From Shinella sp. UYSO24 (lineage in GTDB: Bacteria > Pseudomonadota > Alphaproteobacteria > Rhizobiales > Rhizobiaceae), in contig CABHNZ010000002.1 of the NCBI GenBank assembly GCA_902167985.1, forward strand, positions 425,197 to 489,196: a stretch of DNA of 64,000 nt, in the 5' to 3' direction. A program made the position numbers and the translations under genes. Below, in pieces: positions 29,896 to 38,663 of this stretch (position 1 is the first letter of the stretch; each line of letters starts with the position of its first letter). A model generated the notes under the pieces. The model searched no databases. It saw only the letters and a list, made by a program, of their open reading frames with translations, and was not told the DNA's origin.

Positions 29896-30533
29896 CCGGC
29901 GCCACCACAGAGGAATCCTTCGTGTTCATCGTCGAGGACGATGACGAACTGCGGCTGTCCCTCGACAGCCTCTTCCGCTCCATCGGCCTGAAGACGGGCA
30001 TGTTTGCGAATGCGCGCGAATTCATGGAAGCCAAGAAACCAGACGTAACGGGATGTCTTGTCGTCGATGTTCGGCTACCGGGCCTCAGCGGCCTGGATTT
30101 CCATGACCACTTAATGAAAGCCGGGTCGGCCATCCCAGTTATATTCATGACGGGCCATGGGGATATTCCGATGAGCGTAAGGGCGATGAAGGCGGGGGCC
30201 GTCGATTTCCTGCCGAAACCCTTTCGGGATCAGGACATGTTGGACGCGGTCGCATCGGCACTGGAGATCGATCGCAAGAGACGGCGGGGCGAACTCGAGC
30301 TTCTTGCGCTGCGAAGTCGATACGCTGAGCTCAGTCTGCGCGAACGGCAAGTGATGGCGCTGGTGACGACTGGCTTGATGAACAAGCAGGTTGCCGGAAA
30401 GCTCTCGTTGAGCGAGGTCACTGTGAAAATCCATCGGGGGTCTGGCATGCGCAAGATGGGCGCAAAGACATTGGCAGACCTCATCAAGATGGCCGAGCTT
30501 CTGGAACTCCACTTGGACCCTGAGGACGTCTGA
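29892..30533 (+). CDS. FixJ/LuxR-type response regulator
   Basis: 213-residue two-component regulator. Receiver: VFIVEDDDELRLSLDSLF, phospho-Asp59 (CLVVDVRLPGLSG), MTGHGDIPMSVRAMK, Lys109 (LPKPF). Output: LuxR-type helix-turn-helix LSLRERQVMALVTTGLMNKQVAGKLSLSEVTVKIHRG. It resembles the NodW/TtrR/FixJ branch. There is no kinase next to it; the nearest is the PAS kinase at 22676. It ends 2 bp before the convergent receiver B gene. It is the best candidate to bind the CATMC-N4-GTATG boxes. Confidence 0.9.
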   Translation: MTGATTEESFVFIVEDDDELRLSLDSLFRSIGLKTGMFANAREFMEAKKPDVTGCLVVDVRLPGLSGLDFHDHLMKAGSAIPVIFMTGHGDIPMSVRAMKAGAVDFLPKPFRDQDMLDAVASALEIDRKRRRGELELLALRSRYAELSLRERQVMALVTTGLMNKQVAGKLSLSEVTVKIHRGSGMRKMGAKTLADLIKMAELLELHLDPEDV

Positions 30534-30535
30534 GA

Positions 30536-30904
30536 TCAGTCGCGAACGGATCGGCTGATCGTTTCCATGAGATCCTCTAAGCTAAAAGGCTTCGCGACCA
30601 GGAGGGCGGCTCCCGCAAGAGCCGCCTTTTCAGCAAGACCTTGTTCAAACCGGCCAGTCATTAAAATGATCGGTAGATCAGGCCGAAGCTTCTTCAGAAG
30701 CGGAATCAGGTCCAGACCGGATATATTCGGCATGTTAATGTCACTGATGACACAGCGGAAACGTTCGACGTCTTTCGACGAGAGAAGCGCTTCGGCCGAT
30801 GAAAAACATGCCGCATTATAGCCGAGAGAGCGGATCAAACTCGCCAGAGCCACAGGAATATCCGGATCGTCATCGACGATGCCAATCAGTGGCGTCTCCT
30901 CCAT
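30536..30904 (-). CDS. Receiver-only response regulator B
   Basis: 122-residue CheY-like receiver: LIGIVDDDPDIPVALASLIRS, phospho-Asp55 (CVISDINMPNISG), LMTGR, Lys105 (VAKPFSLEDL). It aligns without gaps to receiver A (23897). Start ATG 30904. Its stop is 2 bp from the stop of the FixJ-type regulator gene on the other strand. Copy 3 of the palindromic box lies 250 bp upstream. Confidence 0.85.
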   Translation of the reverse strand: MEETPLIGIVDDDPDIPVALASLIRSLGYNAACFSSAEALLSSKDVERFRCVISDINMPNISGLDLIPLLKKLRPDLPIILMTGRFEQGLAEKAALAGAALLVAKPFSLEDLMETISRSVRD

Positions 30905-31153
30905 GCTCTTCCCCAGTTTGCATCCGGCTGATGCGTTGTCCTTGATATCCGCGCCTTCAGGAGCACATACCATTTCTCCGTCAGTGGAGCCCAATGCCAC
31001 ACGTAAACCTGGCCTTTCGGACGTTTCGCATATGGCAGAAGGAACGCCTAACCCATGCCAAATCATCCGTATTGAATTATCCAATTATACATGGACGATT
31101 AACCTGCCAATGTCGGCCCCTCGATTTCGCGACAACCGCAGGTATGCAGAAAC

Positions 31154-31167
31154 CATCCCTTTGTATG
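31154..31167. promoter_or_regulatory. CATMC-N4-GTATG box, copy 3
   Basis: CATCCCTTTGTATG, differing from copy 1 at one position. It lies about 40 bp upstream of the first hairpin of the candidate small RNA, a distance expected for an activator site, and upstream of receiver B on the other strand. Confidence 0.45.
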
Positions 31168-31199
31168 ATTTCATCCGCGGCCATCTTTGGTATCTTTTC

Positions 31200-31327
31200 G
31201 CTCGTTGCCTCGCATAGAGGCGGTAGCGGATCCTCCCAAGCTACCGATACGCTTCGGCTCCCCTCCCCGAAGCAGCGGAGATGATCCGTCTGGCCGCTCA
31301 GTTCCGCCCCTGAGCGGCCAATTTTTT
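31200..31327 (+). ncRNA. Candidate anti-Shine-Dalgarno small RNA (alpha-r14-like)
   Basis: Stacked hairpins with pyrimidine-rich loops: CGGTAGC/GCTACCG (31221-31246) with loop GGATCCTCCCAA; GCTTCGG/CCGAAGC (31251-31273) with loop CTCCCCTCC; then a strong terminator hairpin whose loop is TTCCGCCC. A small GCCTC/GAGGC hairpin precedes them. Exposed CCUCCC motifs can pair with ribosome-binding sites. This layout is known for the rhizobial alpha-r14 sRNAs (for example NfeR1 of Sinorhizobium). No open reading frame with a ribosome site explains the terminator. The 5' end is an estimate; identity with the family is inferred from structure, not from a search. Confidence 0.6.
31291..31327 (+). terminator. 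Strong intrinsic terminator
   Basis: 11-bp perfect stem (TGGCCGCTCAG and its complement), 8-nt loop, then ATTTTTT. No protein gene on the plus strand ends just upstream, which is the main reason to propose a small RNA here. Confidence 0.88.
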
Positions 31328-31454
31328 GTCCGTGCGGACATGGCGGGACGGATAATTCGCAGCCGGTTTCATCAAATCAGAGCATCCGTTCAAGCCAGCG
31401 CCCGGCCTTGGTTTAGCCCTGTGCCTCAAGCAATGTGCATCCAGGAGCGACAGA

Positions 31455-32081
31455 ATGACGAACCCATCCCTGCTCACCCCCGCCGAAGTCACCTTGTTGA
31501 TGGTGGACCAGCAAGCCGGCTTGGCCTTCGGGGTAGGATCGATCGACCGACAACTCCTCGTCAACAACGTGATTGCGCTGGCCAAAACCGCGAAGACGTT
31601 TCAGCTCCCGGTGGTCGTCTCGACATCGGCGTCGAAGGTCTACAGCGGACCGCTGATGCCATCGATCAGAAACGTTCTTGGCGATGTGCCGTCGCTGGAA
31701 CGCAGGAACATGAACGCGTGGGAAGACCAGGCAGTACGCGATGAGATCGCAAAGACGGGACGCAGAAAGCTTCTCGTTTCCGGTCTTCTGAGCGAGGCAT
31801 GCGTGTCGTTTCCGGTGCTGTCCGCTCTGGCCGATGGCTACGACGTGTCCGTCGTCGCAGACACCTGTGGCGGGATAACGCCGGAGAGCCATTCCCTTGC
31901 CCTTCGTCGCATGGAAGCCGCCGGCGCGACGATGACATCGTGGCTGCAGGTGCTCCTCGAACTTCAAAGGGATTGGACCCGGAAGGAAACCTACGACGAA
32001 GCGCGCGCCATCGTCGAAGGCCACGCCGGCGGTTACGGCATAGGCTTGGCCTATGCCCGCGACATGATCCACCCGGTATGA
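31455..32081 (+). CDS. Isochorismatase-family hydrolase, YcaC-like, copy 2
   Basis: Intact 208-residue cysteine hydrolase. Asp18 (LLMVDQQAGLAF) and Cys116 (SGLLSEACVSFPVLSAL) are the visible catalytic residues; the Lys position near 84 reads Arg, as in copy 1. C-terminal LLELQRDWTRKETYDEAR is shared with copy 1. The start has AGGAG seven bases upstream. It is first in a plus-strand series followed by the amidohydrolase, DoxX-like, small acidic, Dps and alpha/beta hydrolase genes. YcaC-type proteins hydrolyse unknown small amides. Confidence 0.87.
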   Translation: MTNPSLLTPAEVTLLMVDQQAGLAFGVGSIDRQLLVNNVIALAKTAKTFQLPVVVSTSASKVYSGPLMPSIRNVLGDVPSLERRNMNAWEDQAVRDEIAKTGRRKLLVSGLLSEACVSFPVLSALADGYDVSVVADTCGGITPESHSLALRRMEAAGATMTSWLQVLLELQRDWTRKETYDEARAIVEGHAGGYGIGLAYARDMIHPV

Positions 32082-32133
32082 TGGCCGCAAACGATAGCCT
32101 CCAGTTACAGAAATCTTGAATCGGAGAACTCTG

Positions 32134-34010
32134 ATGACCGCCGACGTCATTTTACACCATGGGCTTTTCACCACACTCGACCGCTCAAATCCGACGGCAA
32201 GCGCCGTTGCGATCAAGGACGGCCGCTTCCTTGCGGTCGGACACGATGCCGAAATCATGGCGTATGCAGGCCCTGACACAAAGGTCATCGATCTAAAGGG
32301 CAAGCGCGTCCTGCCCGGCCTGATCGACAACCATACGCATGTCGTCCGCGGCGGATTGAACTTCAACATGGAGCTTCGCTGGGACGGTGTACGCTCACTG
32401 GCCGACGCAATGGACATGCTCAAGCGGCAGGTGGCGAACACGCCGGCTCCGCAATGGGTCCGGGTCGTCGGAGGCTTCACCGAGCACCAGTTCGTCGAGA
32501 AGCGTCTGCCGACGATCGACGAGATCAACGCTGTCGCTCCCGACACGCCGGTCTTCCTCCTGCATCTCTATGATCGGGCGTTGCTGAATGGCGCCGCATT
32601 GCGCGCCGTTGGTTATACCAGGGACACGCCCAACCCGCCGGGCGGCGAGATTACCCGCGATGCGAACGGCAATCCGACGGGCATGCTTCTGGCCAAGCCC
32701 AATGCCGGGATTCTCTATTCGACGCTGGCAAAGGGACCAAAACTTCCCTTCGAATACCAGGTCAACTCCACCCGCCATTTCATGCGCGAGTTGAACCGGC
32801 TGGGGGTAACCGGCGTCATCGATGCGGGCGGCGGCTTCCAGAATTATCCCGACGACTATGCCGTGATCCAGAAGCTTTCCGACGAAGACCAGCTTACGGT
32901 GCGCTTGGCGTACAATCTGTTCACGCAAAACCGAAAGGCGAAAAGGAAGACTTCCTGAATTGGACATCTTCCGTGAAGTACAAGCAGGGCACCGACTATT
33001 TCCGCCATAATGGGGCGGGCGAAATGCTTGTCTTTTCCGCTGCCGACTTCGAGGATTTCCGTCAGCCTCGACCGGATATGCCGCCGGAAATGGAAGGCGA
33101 ACTTGAGGACGTCGTCCGCGTACTGGCGGAAAACCGGTGGCCATGGCGTCTTCATGCGACTTATGACGAGACGATATCACGGGCGCTCGACGTCTTTGAA
33201 AAGGTCAATCAGGATATTCCGCTCGAGGGCCTCAACTGGTTCTTCGACCACGCCGAGACGATTTCGGATCGTTCCATAGACCGGATCGCGGCACTCGGCG
33301 GCGGCATCGCGGTTCAGCATCGCATGGCTTATCAGGGCGAATATTTCGTCGAGCGCTATGGCCACGGCGCCGCGGAAGCTACGCCCCCGGTCGCGAAGTT
33401 CCTGGAGAAAGGCGTCAAGACATCGGCCGGCACCGACGCCACCCGCGTCGCATCCTACAATCCATGGGTCTCGCTCGCCTGGATGGTGACCGGCAAGACT
33501 GTCGGCGGCATGCAGCTTTATCCCCGCGCCAACTGCCTGGACAGGGAAACCGCTCTTCGCATGTGGACCGAAAATGTCACCTGGTTCTCGAACGAGGAAG
33601 GCAAGAAGGGCCGGATCGAGGCCGGCCAGTTTGCCGATCTCGTGGTCCCGGACAAGGACTTCTTCGCCTGCGCGGAGGACGAGATCTCGTTTCTGACCTC
33701 CGATCTCACCATGGTCGGCGGCAGGATTGTCTATGGCGCGGGCGATTTCAAGGAACTTGACGAAAATGATGTTCCTCCCGCGATGCCCGATTGGTCGCCG
33801 GTCCGCAAGTTCGGTGGCTACGCTGCCTGGGGTGAGCCGGAAGGAGCTGGAAGGAACTCGCTTCGCCGCACAGCCATCGCGTCCTGCGGCTGCAGCAGCA
33901 ATTGCGGTGTTCACGGCCACGACCACGCGGGAGCATGGACATCCAAGCTGCCGATTGCAGACCTGAAAGGCTTCTTCGGAGCCTTGGGTTGCTCCTGCTG
34001 GGCCGTGTGA
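32134..34010 (+). CDS. YtcJ-like amidohydrolase with Cys/His-rich tail (frameshifted)
   Basis: Metal-dependent amidohydrolase (amidohydrolase_3 family), about 625 residues. Metal site: NHTH near residue 67, HATYDET, FDHAE, GTDATR. Start ATG 32134 after GGAG. Adding one A to the run 32927-32930 joins the two parts (TQKPKGEKEDFLNW). The extreme C-terminus carries CGCSSNCGVHGHDHAGAW and then ends GALGCSCWAV, a Cys/His cluster able to bind an extra metal. No signal peptide, so cytoplasmic. Substrates of YtcJ relatives are N-acyl or formamide-type compounds; this one is unknown. Confidence 0.86.
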
Positions 34011-34023
34011 AGGAGATACCACA

Positions 34024-34470
34024 ATGGTTACGCATCGACGCACATCGGCGGACACGGGAACGGGCCCGGGCAAGAGCTTCGCCGGCAGCAAGGCCATCGA
34101 GTTCATTGCTCTCCTCGCCCTCTGCTCCGCCTACATTCAAGGGCCGCTGACGAAGCTCTTCGACTTCAATGGCGCGCTCGCGGAGATGGATCACTTCGGG
34201 CTGCGGCCAACGCTCTTCTTCGCGATCGCGGTGATGATCTTCGAGCTTGCCATGTCCGCGGCCATACTCAGCGATTTTTTTCGCTGGGCCGCGGCGCTGG
34301 CCCTTGGCATCTTTACGCTTCTCGCAACATCGCTGGCGCTCCGTTTCTGGGAACTGCCTCCCGGAATGGAGCGGACGATGGCGATGAACGGGTTCTTCGA
34401 ACACCTCGGTCTGGCGGGCGCCTTCCTCTTGGTGGCCTGGCACGACATTCGATCCAAGATGCGCCTTTGA
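34024..34470 (+). CDS. DoxX-like membrane protein
   Basis: 148 residues with four predicted membrane helices (about 25-45, 62-85, 90-108, 125-142) in the DoxX/DoxD-type layout (SAYIQGPLTKLFDF..., RPTLFFAIAVMIFELAMSAAIL). It starts 13 bp after the amidohydrolase stop, with AAGGAG upstream, so it belongs to the same operon. DoxX-type proteins often partner redox enzymes in the membrane. Function here unknown. Confidence 0.75.
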   Translation: MVTHRRTSADTGTGPGKSFAGSKAIEFIALLALCSAYIQGPLTKLFDFNGALAEMDHFGLRPTLFFAIAVMIFELAMSAAILSDFFRWAAALALGIFTLLATSLALRFWELPPGMERTMAMNGFFEHLGLAGAFLLVAWHDIRSKMRL

Positions 34471-34499
34471 GGCGGTTAACAGAAACTGGAGACACGGTC

Positions 34500-34664
34500 A
34501 TGGCACCTAAAATTCGCGACGGGGTCGAGACACTGCCGGAAATGGAAGACGTAGACCTTGAGCTGCCTCCCTCACCCGTGGAGCACCAGGACGAATTGCT
34601 CGACGAAGCTTTGCGGGAGTCATTTCCTGCGAGTGACCCGCCGGCCAGCGGCCGAATGGAATGA
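34500..34664 (+). CDS. Small acidic protein with a PASDPPA tail
   Basis: 54 residues, strongly acidic, ending DELLDEALRESFPASDPPASGRME. The DEALRESFPASDPPA stretch recurs in small hypothetical proteins of alphaproteobacteria near stress genes. I chose ATG 34500 (MAPKIRDG) because GGAG lies eight bases upstream. No known function; probably unstructured. Confidence 0.65.
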   Translation: MAPKIRDGVETLPEMEDVDLELPPSPVEHQDELLDEALRESFPASDPPASGRME

Positions 34665-34691
34665 ACCGGAAACCCAGACAGGACCCATCCA

Positions 34692-35209
34692 ATGAACGAC
34701 GATATCAGGGCGCGGCGCGCCGCTCCCCTCAAGACACCGACCGGCCTCGGCGTCGATGCGACCCGTGACATCTCCGCCGGTGCGACGACGCTGCTGGCGG
34801 ATGTCTTCGCACTCTATCTGAAGACCAAAATTTCCACTGGCACATGTCGGGCGCCAATTTCCGCGATTATCATCTACTTCTCGACGATCACGGCGACGAA
34901 CTCTTCACCATCACCGATCCGCTGGCCGAGCGTGTCCGCAAGCTCGGCGGCGCCACCCTGCGCTCGATCGGCGATATCTCACGCCGCCAGCGCATCAGCG
35001 ACAACGACGCCGATTTCGTGCATCCCCATGAGATGCTCGCCGAATTGCGCGAGGACAATGGCTCCCTGGTGGCAAGTATGCGGGCGCTCCACGACGTCTG
35101 CGACGAACACGGCGACGTTGCGACGGCGAGCCTGCTCGAAAACTGGATCGACGAAGGCGAGAAGCGCGTCTGGTTCCTGTTCGAGATCCTACGCAATACC
35201 AACAGCTAA
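34692..35209 (+). CDS. dps: Dps ferritin-like DNA-protection protein (frameshifted)
   Basis: Dps dodecamer subunit that oxidises Fe(II) with peroxide, storing iron and shielding DNA. After the N-terminal tail (MNDDIRARRAAPLKTPTGLG), one A must be added to the run 34827-34830 to read KTKNFHWHMSGANFRDYHLLLDDHGDELF. This carries the ferroxidase ligands (His in FHWH, Asp/Glu in DDHGDE). The rest (DFVHPHEMLAELREDNGSLVASM...ENWIDEGEKRVWFLFEIL) is typical. About 172 residues. It marks this operon as an oxidative-stress set. Confidence 0.88.
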
Positions 35210-35419
35210 GCTCTCAGACAACTGACAGCGGGAAGCCTCGTGGCCTACGGTCGCGTGGCTTTTCTTTTCGGTGGATTGGCCCGGCCAGCTATTCTCCTGA
35301 ATGACCAAGCCCCTGGCATTGTTCAAAAATCATCGGAACCAACAAGATTGGCCGGATGGCTGCCGCTACAACTCATCTCACGGCGGTCGATCTGCCGCCA
35401 AGTCACCAGGGGGCCACCG

Positions 35420-36397
35420 ATGGCAAACGATTTCGACTTCTCACTCTCCCGTCGCCAGACGCTCATCGCAGGCGCGGCATTTTCCGCTGCGATGGCAGTT
35501 CCGGATCTCGCATTCCCAAAATCAGCAACCCAGACCGCACAAGGAAACTTTGAAATGACCGACGGCTTCGTCAAAACCAAGGACGGCGTGAATATCTACT
35601 ACAAGGATTGGGGTCCGAAGGACGCACAGCCCATCCATTTCCACCACGGCTGGCCGCTCTCGTCCGACGACTGGGACGCCCAGATGATCTACTTCCTGCA
35701 GAACGGCTTCCGTGTCGTCGCCCATGATCGCCGCGGCCACGGCCGTTCGTCGCAGGTGGCGGAAGGCCATGACATGGATCACTACGCCGCCGACGCGTCT
35801 GCCGTCGTCGAGCACCTGAACCTGAAGAATGCCGTTCACATCGGTCACTCCACCGGCGGGGGCGAAGTTGCCCGTTACGTCGCGAAGTTTGGCCAGCCGC
35901 AGGGCCGTGTCGCAAAGGCCGTGCTCGTCAGCGCCGTTCCGCCGCTGATGCTCAAGACCGCATCCAACCCGGGCGGTCTTCCGATTGAAGTGTTCGACGG
36001 CATTCGCAAGGGTGTCGCTGAAAACCGCGCGCAGCTCTTCGTCGATTTCCCCACGGGTCCGTTCTACGGTTTCAACCGTGAAGGCGCGAAGATCTATCCC
36101 GGCGTAATCCAGAATTGGTGGCGCCAGGGCATGATGGGCAGCGTCAAGGCCCACTATGACGGGATCAAGGCCTTCTCCGAAACCGATCAGACCGAAGACC
36201 TCAAGAAGATCACCGTGCCGACGCTCGTGTTGCATGGCGATGACGACCAGGTGGTTCCGATCGCCGACTCCGGTGAGCTGTCCGTCAAGCTCGTCAAGAA
36301 CGGCACGCTCAAGGTCTATAAGGGCTATCCGCACGGCATGCTGACGACGCACGCCGACGTGCTCAACCCGGATCTGCTTGCTTTCATCAAGGCATAA
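35420..36397 (+). CDS. Chloroperoxidase-like alpha/beta hydrolase with Tat signal
   Basis: 325 residues. ATG 35420 starts a twin-arginine leader ([18 protein letters not shown]). Catalytic residues are complete: nucleophile in [12 protein letters not shown], acid in [10 protein letters not shown], His in YPHGML; oxyanion region [11 protein letters not shown]. It is the exported member of the three paralogues in this window (29074, 35420, 44168). An intrinsic terminator follows directly, so it closes the series that starts at 31455. Confidence 0.9.
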   Translation: MANDFDFSLSRRQTLIAGAAFSAAMAVPDLAFPKSATQTAQGNFEMTDGFVKTKDGVNIYYKDWGPKDAQPIHFHHGWPLSSDDWDAQMIYFLQNGFRVVAHDRRGHGRSSQVAEGHDMDHYAADASAVVEHLNLKNAVHIGHSTGGGEVARYVAKFGQPQGRVAKAVLVSAVPPLMLKTASNPGGLPIEVFDGIRKGVAENRAQLFVDFPTGPFYGFNREGAKIYPGVIQNWWRQGMMGSVKAHYDGIKAFSETDQTEDLKKITVPTLVLHGDDDQVVPIADSGELSVKLVKNGTLKVYKGYPHGMLTTHADVLNPDLLAFIKA

Positions 36398-36412
36398 AGT
36401 CCGGTTACGATT

Positions 36413-36446
36413 GCCCGCTCGCGGATGATCGCGAGCGGGCTTTTTC
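36413..36446 (+). terminator. Intrinsic terminator after the alpha/beta hydrolase
   Basis: 11-bp perfect stem GCCCGCTCGCG with a GATGAT loop, followed by TTTTT; 15 bp after the hydrolase stop. Confidence 0.9.
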
Positions 36447-36470
36447 AATTCAGGCGCGCATCGGAATGCT

Positions 36471-36600
36471 ATGAAGGGATTGCCTCTATCCGTATTGTTG
36501 AGTTCAACGGCGGCTGTCTCGACACGGCCGGCTTCCGGGCCCTGCAGGACCTCTTCCCCGCCCACGTTAGCGGCAACGTCCTGACGCTCGGTGCCACCCC
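36471..36600 (+). pseudogene. N-terminal remnant of a DUF1275 gene
   Basis: MKGLPLSVLLS, one frame change, then FNGGCLDTAGFRALQDLFPAHVSGNVLTLGAT matches the first 40 residues of the DUF1275 protein encoded at 18937-19617. Similarity stops there and the following 300 bp (to 36900) hold no recognisable gene. It is a truncated second copy, not a sequencing split. Confidence 0.7.
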
Positions 36601-36900
36601 CGGTTCTATGGTTCCTAGTTCAGCAGATGTTGCAGCGACCCTCGCGCTCTTCACGGCCCCCGCGTTTTCGTCAAACGGCAAGCACTCAGAATACGGCTTC
36701 GGCGGCCAAGTTACAAAAAACTCATTAGCATGAGAACACGTTCTCAATCCGCGCAAGCTCACCGATGCGCAACTGCCCATACCATAAACTGCCCCGCGTG
36801 TTTGCCGCCGGCATCCTCCACCGCAAACAAAGCGAAGATCGAAAAGCGCGGCAACACTCGAACCCGTCAAAGTCCCATCGGCCAATCTCAAGATACTAGC

Positions 36901-38480
36901 CTATCGACGGTTCTCGGCGGCCATTTCCTGCAGGTCCAACTCGCGTTCAAGCTGGCGCAGAACTTCATCATGGATTTCTCCAGCTTTATGCATCTTCAGT
37001 ATCTCGGCCCGGCCAGCCGCAATCGCGGCAAGGACCGTGTCAAAGTGCTCAAGCTTGATCAAATGGTGTATTTCGCGGTCTTTCTCATAATGTTCAGCGA
37101 CCTGAGCCCTGTGGAAATATTGCTCCAACAACCTTGGATGCCGCTCTGTCCCATCGGCATTGTGCGACAGCGCCTTTATCGCTTCGTACTGCACGTTGGC
37201 AACGCGTTTCCAGGCAAGCGCCTCGTTCTCCTGAACCGAATGGCGTTCCTCCAGATTGACCACCCCCAGGAGCGATATCAAAGGCCCCAATGTGGTTCCT
37301 TGGATTAGAACGGTTACAATGATGACGGCGAACGCGCTAACGAGGATTACATCGCGTCCCGGAAAATCGGTCGGAAGTGAAAGGGCCCCTGTTAGAGTCA
37401 CCACGCCACGCATCCCCGCCCAGCTCATAATTACGGTGGCGGAGAGAGACGACACGCCACCTGTGGGCCGCATCCCCCGAGCAAATCTTCCCGTGGACCC
37501 AGCAAGCAAAAGCCATGCGAACCGCGCGACGATAACCGTTGCGATCACAGCTAGCACCGGAAGTGCCAGTGTCAGCATTCCCTGCTGGACGCCGCCAAGA
37601 CGGTCTAGAACGCCGCGCAAGGAAAGCCCAATCATGATGAAGAGCAGTGACTCCAAGAGAAAAACGAGTGATTTCCAGAAGGCTTGTGCTCGCACGCGAG
37701 TTTGGGCATTGAACGTCTCGTGTTGATGCCAACCTAATAGCAAGCCGGTGCTGACGGTGGACAGGACCCCCGAACTTTCGAGTTTCTCTGCTGCGATGTA
37801 AGACAGTGCTGCCAGCAGCAGGTCGATGTGATGATCAATTCGCTGTCTCGAAGTCGTCGAATGACTGTCAGGCCGACCCATCCAATCGAGAGCCCAACCG
37901 CGATGCCGCCGAGCGTGACCCACACCAGCGACGTCAGAGCATGCGTGAGGCTGAAGGCTCCGGTGAGCGTTGCGGCGACGGAAAATCGCAGGAGCACCAG
38001 CCCGCTTGCGTCGTTCACCAGGCTTTCCCCTTCTAGGAGAGCGGTGATGCGACTCGGAAGGTGCAATCGCTCGAGAATAGCTCCCGCTGCAACCGCATCG
38101 GGAGGCGAAACGATGGCCCCAAGCGCGAACCCGACCGACCATGGCAGCCCTGGAAGCAACAGATGGAAGACAACGCCGACGGCCAAGGTGGTAAAGGCGA
38201 CAGCCCCAAGCGCCAGCGAGACGATGCCTCCAACATAACGTTTGAAATCGCCCCAAACGGTATAGTAGGCACTGCGCATCAGCAACGGAGGCAGAAACAC
38301 CAGCATTATAAGGCCCGGATCTATATCGATCGCAGGAACGCCGGGTATCAATGCGAGCGTCAGGCCGCCCACGATCAGCGCTGCAGCTGGAGGCAACCGC
38401 AGCCGCCTGGCCACCAACTCAAGAAGCACCGTTGCCATCAGCAGCAGGACCAGAAACTCGTAGGTGGTCTCGGAGTTCAT
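36901..38480 (-). CDS. Na+(K+)/H+ antiporter, CPA1/NhaP-type (frameshifted)
   Basis: Monovalent cation/proton antiporter, about 525 residues: 12 membrane helices and a C-terminal cytoplasmic helical tail (about 110 residues, ending LDLQEMAAENRR). Signature sites are SPPDAVAAGAIL and GESLVNDASGLVLLR (the ND pair of the transport site), then SWAGMRGVVTLTGALSLP. The frame changes once near 37830; the two parts are collinear. Start ATG 38480 (MNSETTYEFLVLLLMATVL). Role in pH and salt tolerance. Confidence 0.88.
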
Positions 38481-38663
38481 ATAATGCGTACGCCTGAGGA
38501 TGAGTTGACAAATGCGTGCATGGTCGAGTTTCTGAGTTCAGAACCTGGGCGTTAGTCCAGGCTCTGCGGCACGCTTTAGCTGAACGCTAAATGCAGCGCT
38601 TGTACAATACGACGTAAAAAATCGTGCCGGGCGGGTGGGGTATCTTCCAGAACTCGGCTTCTC

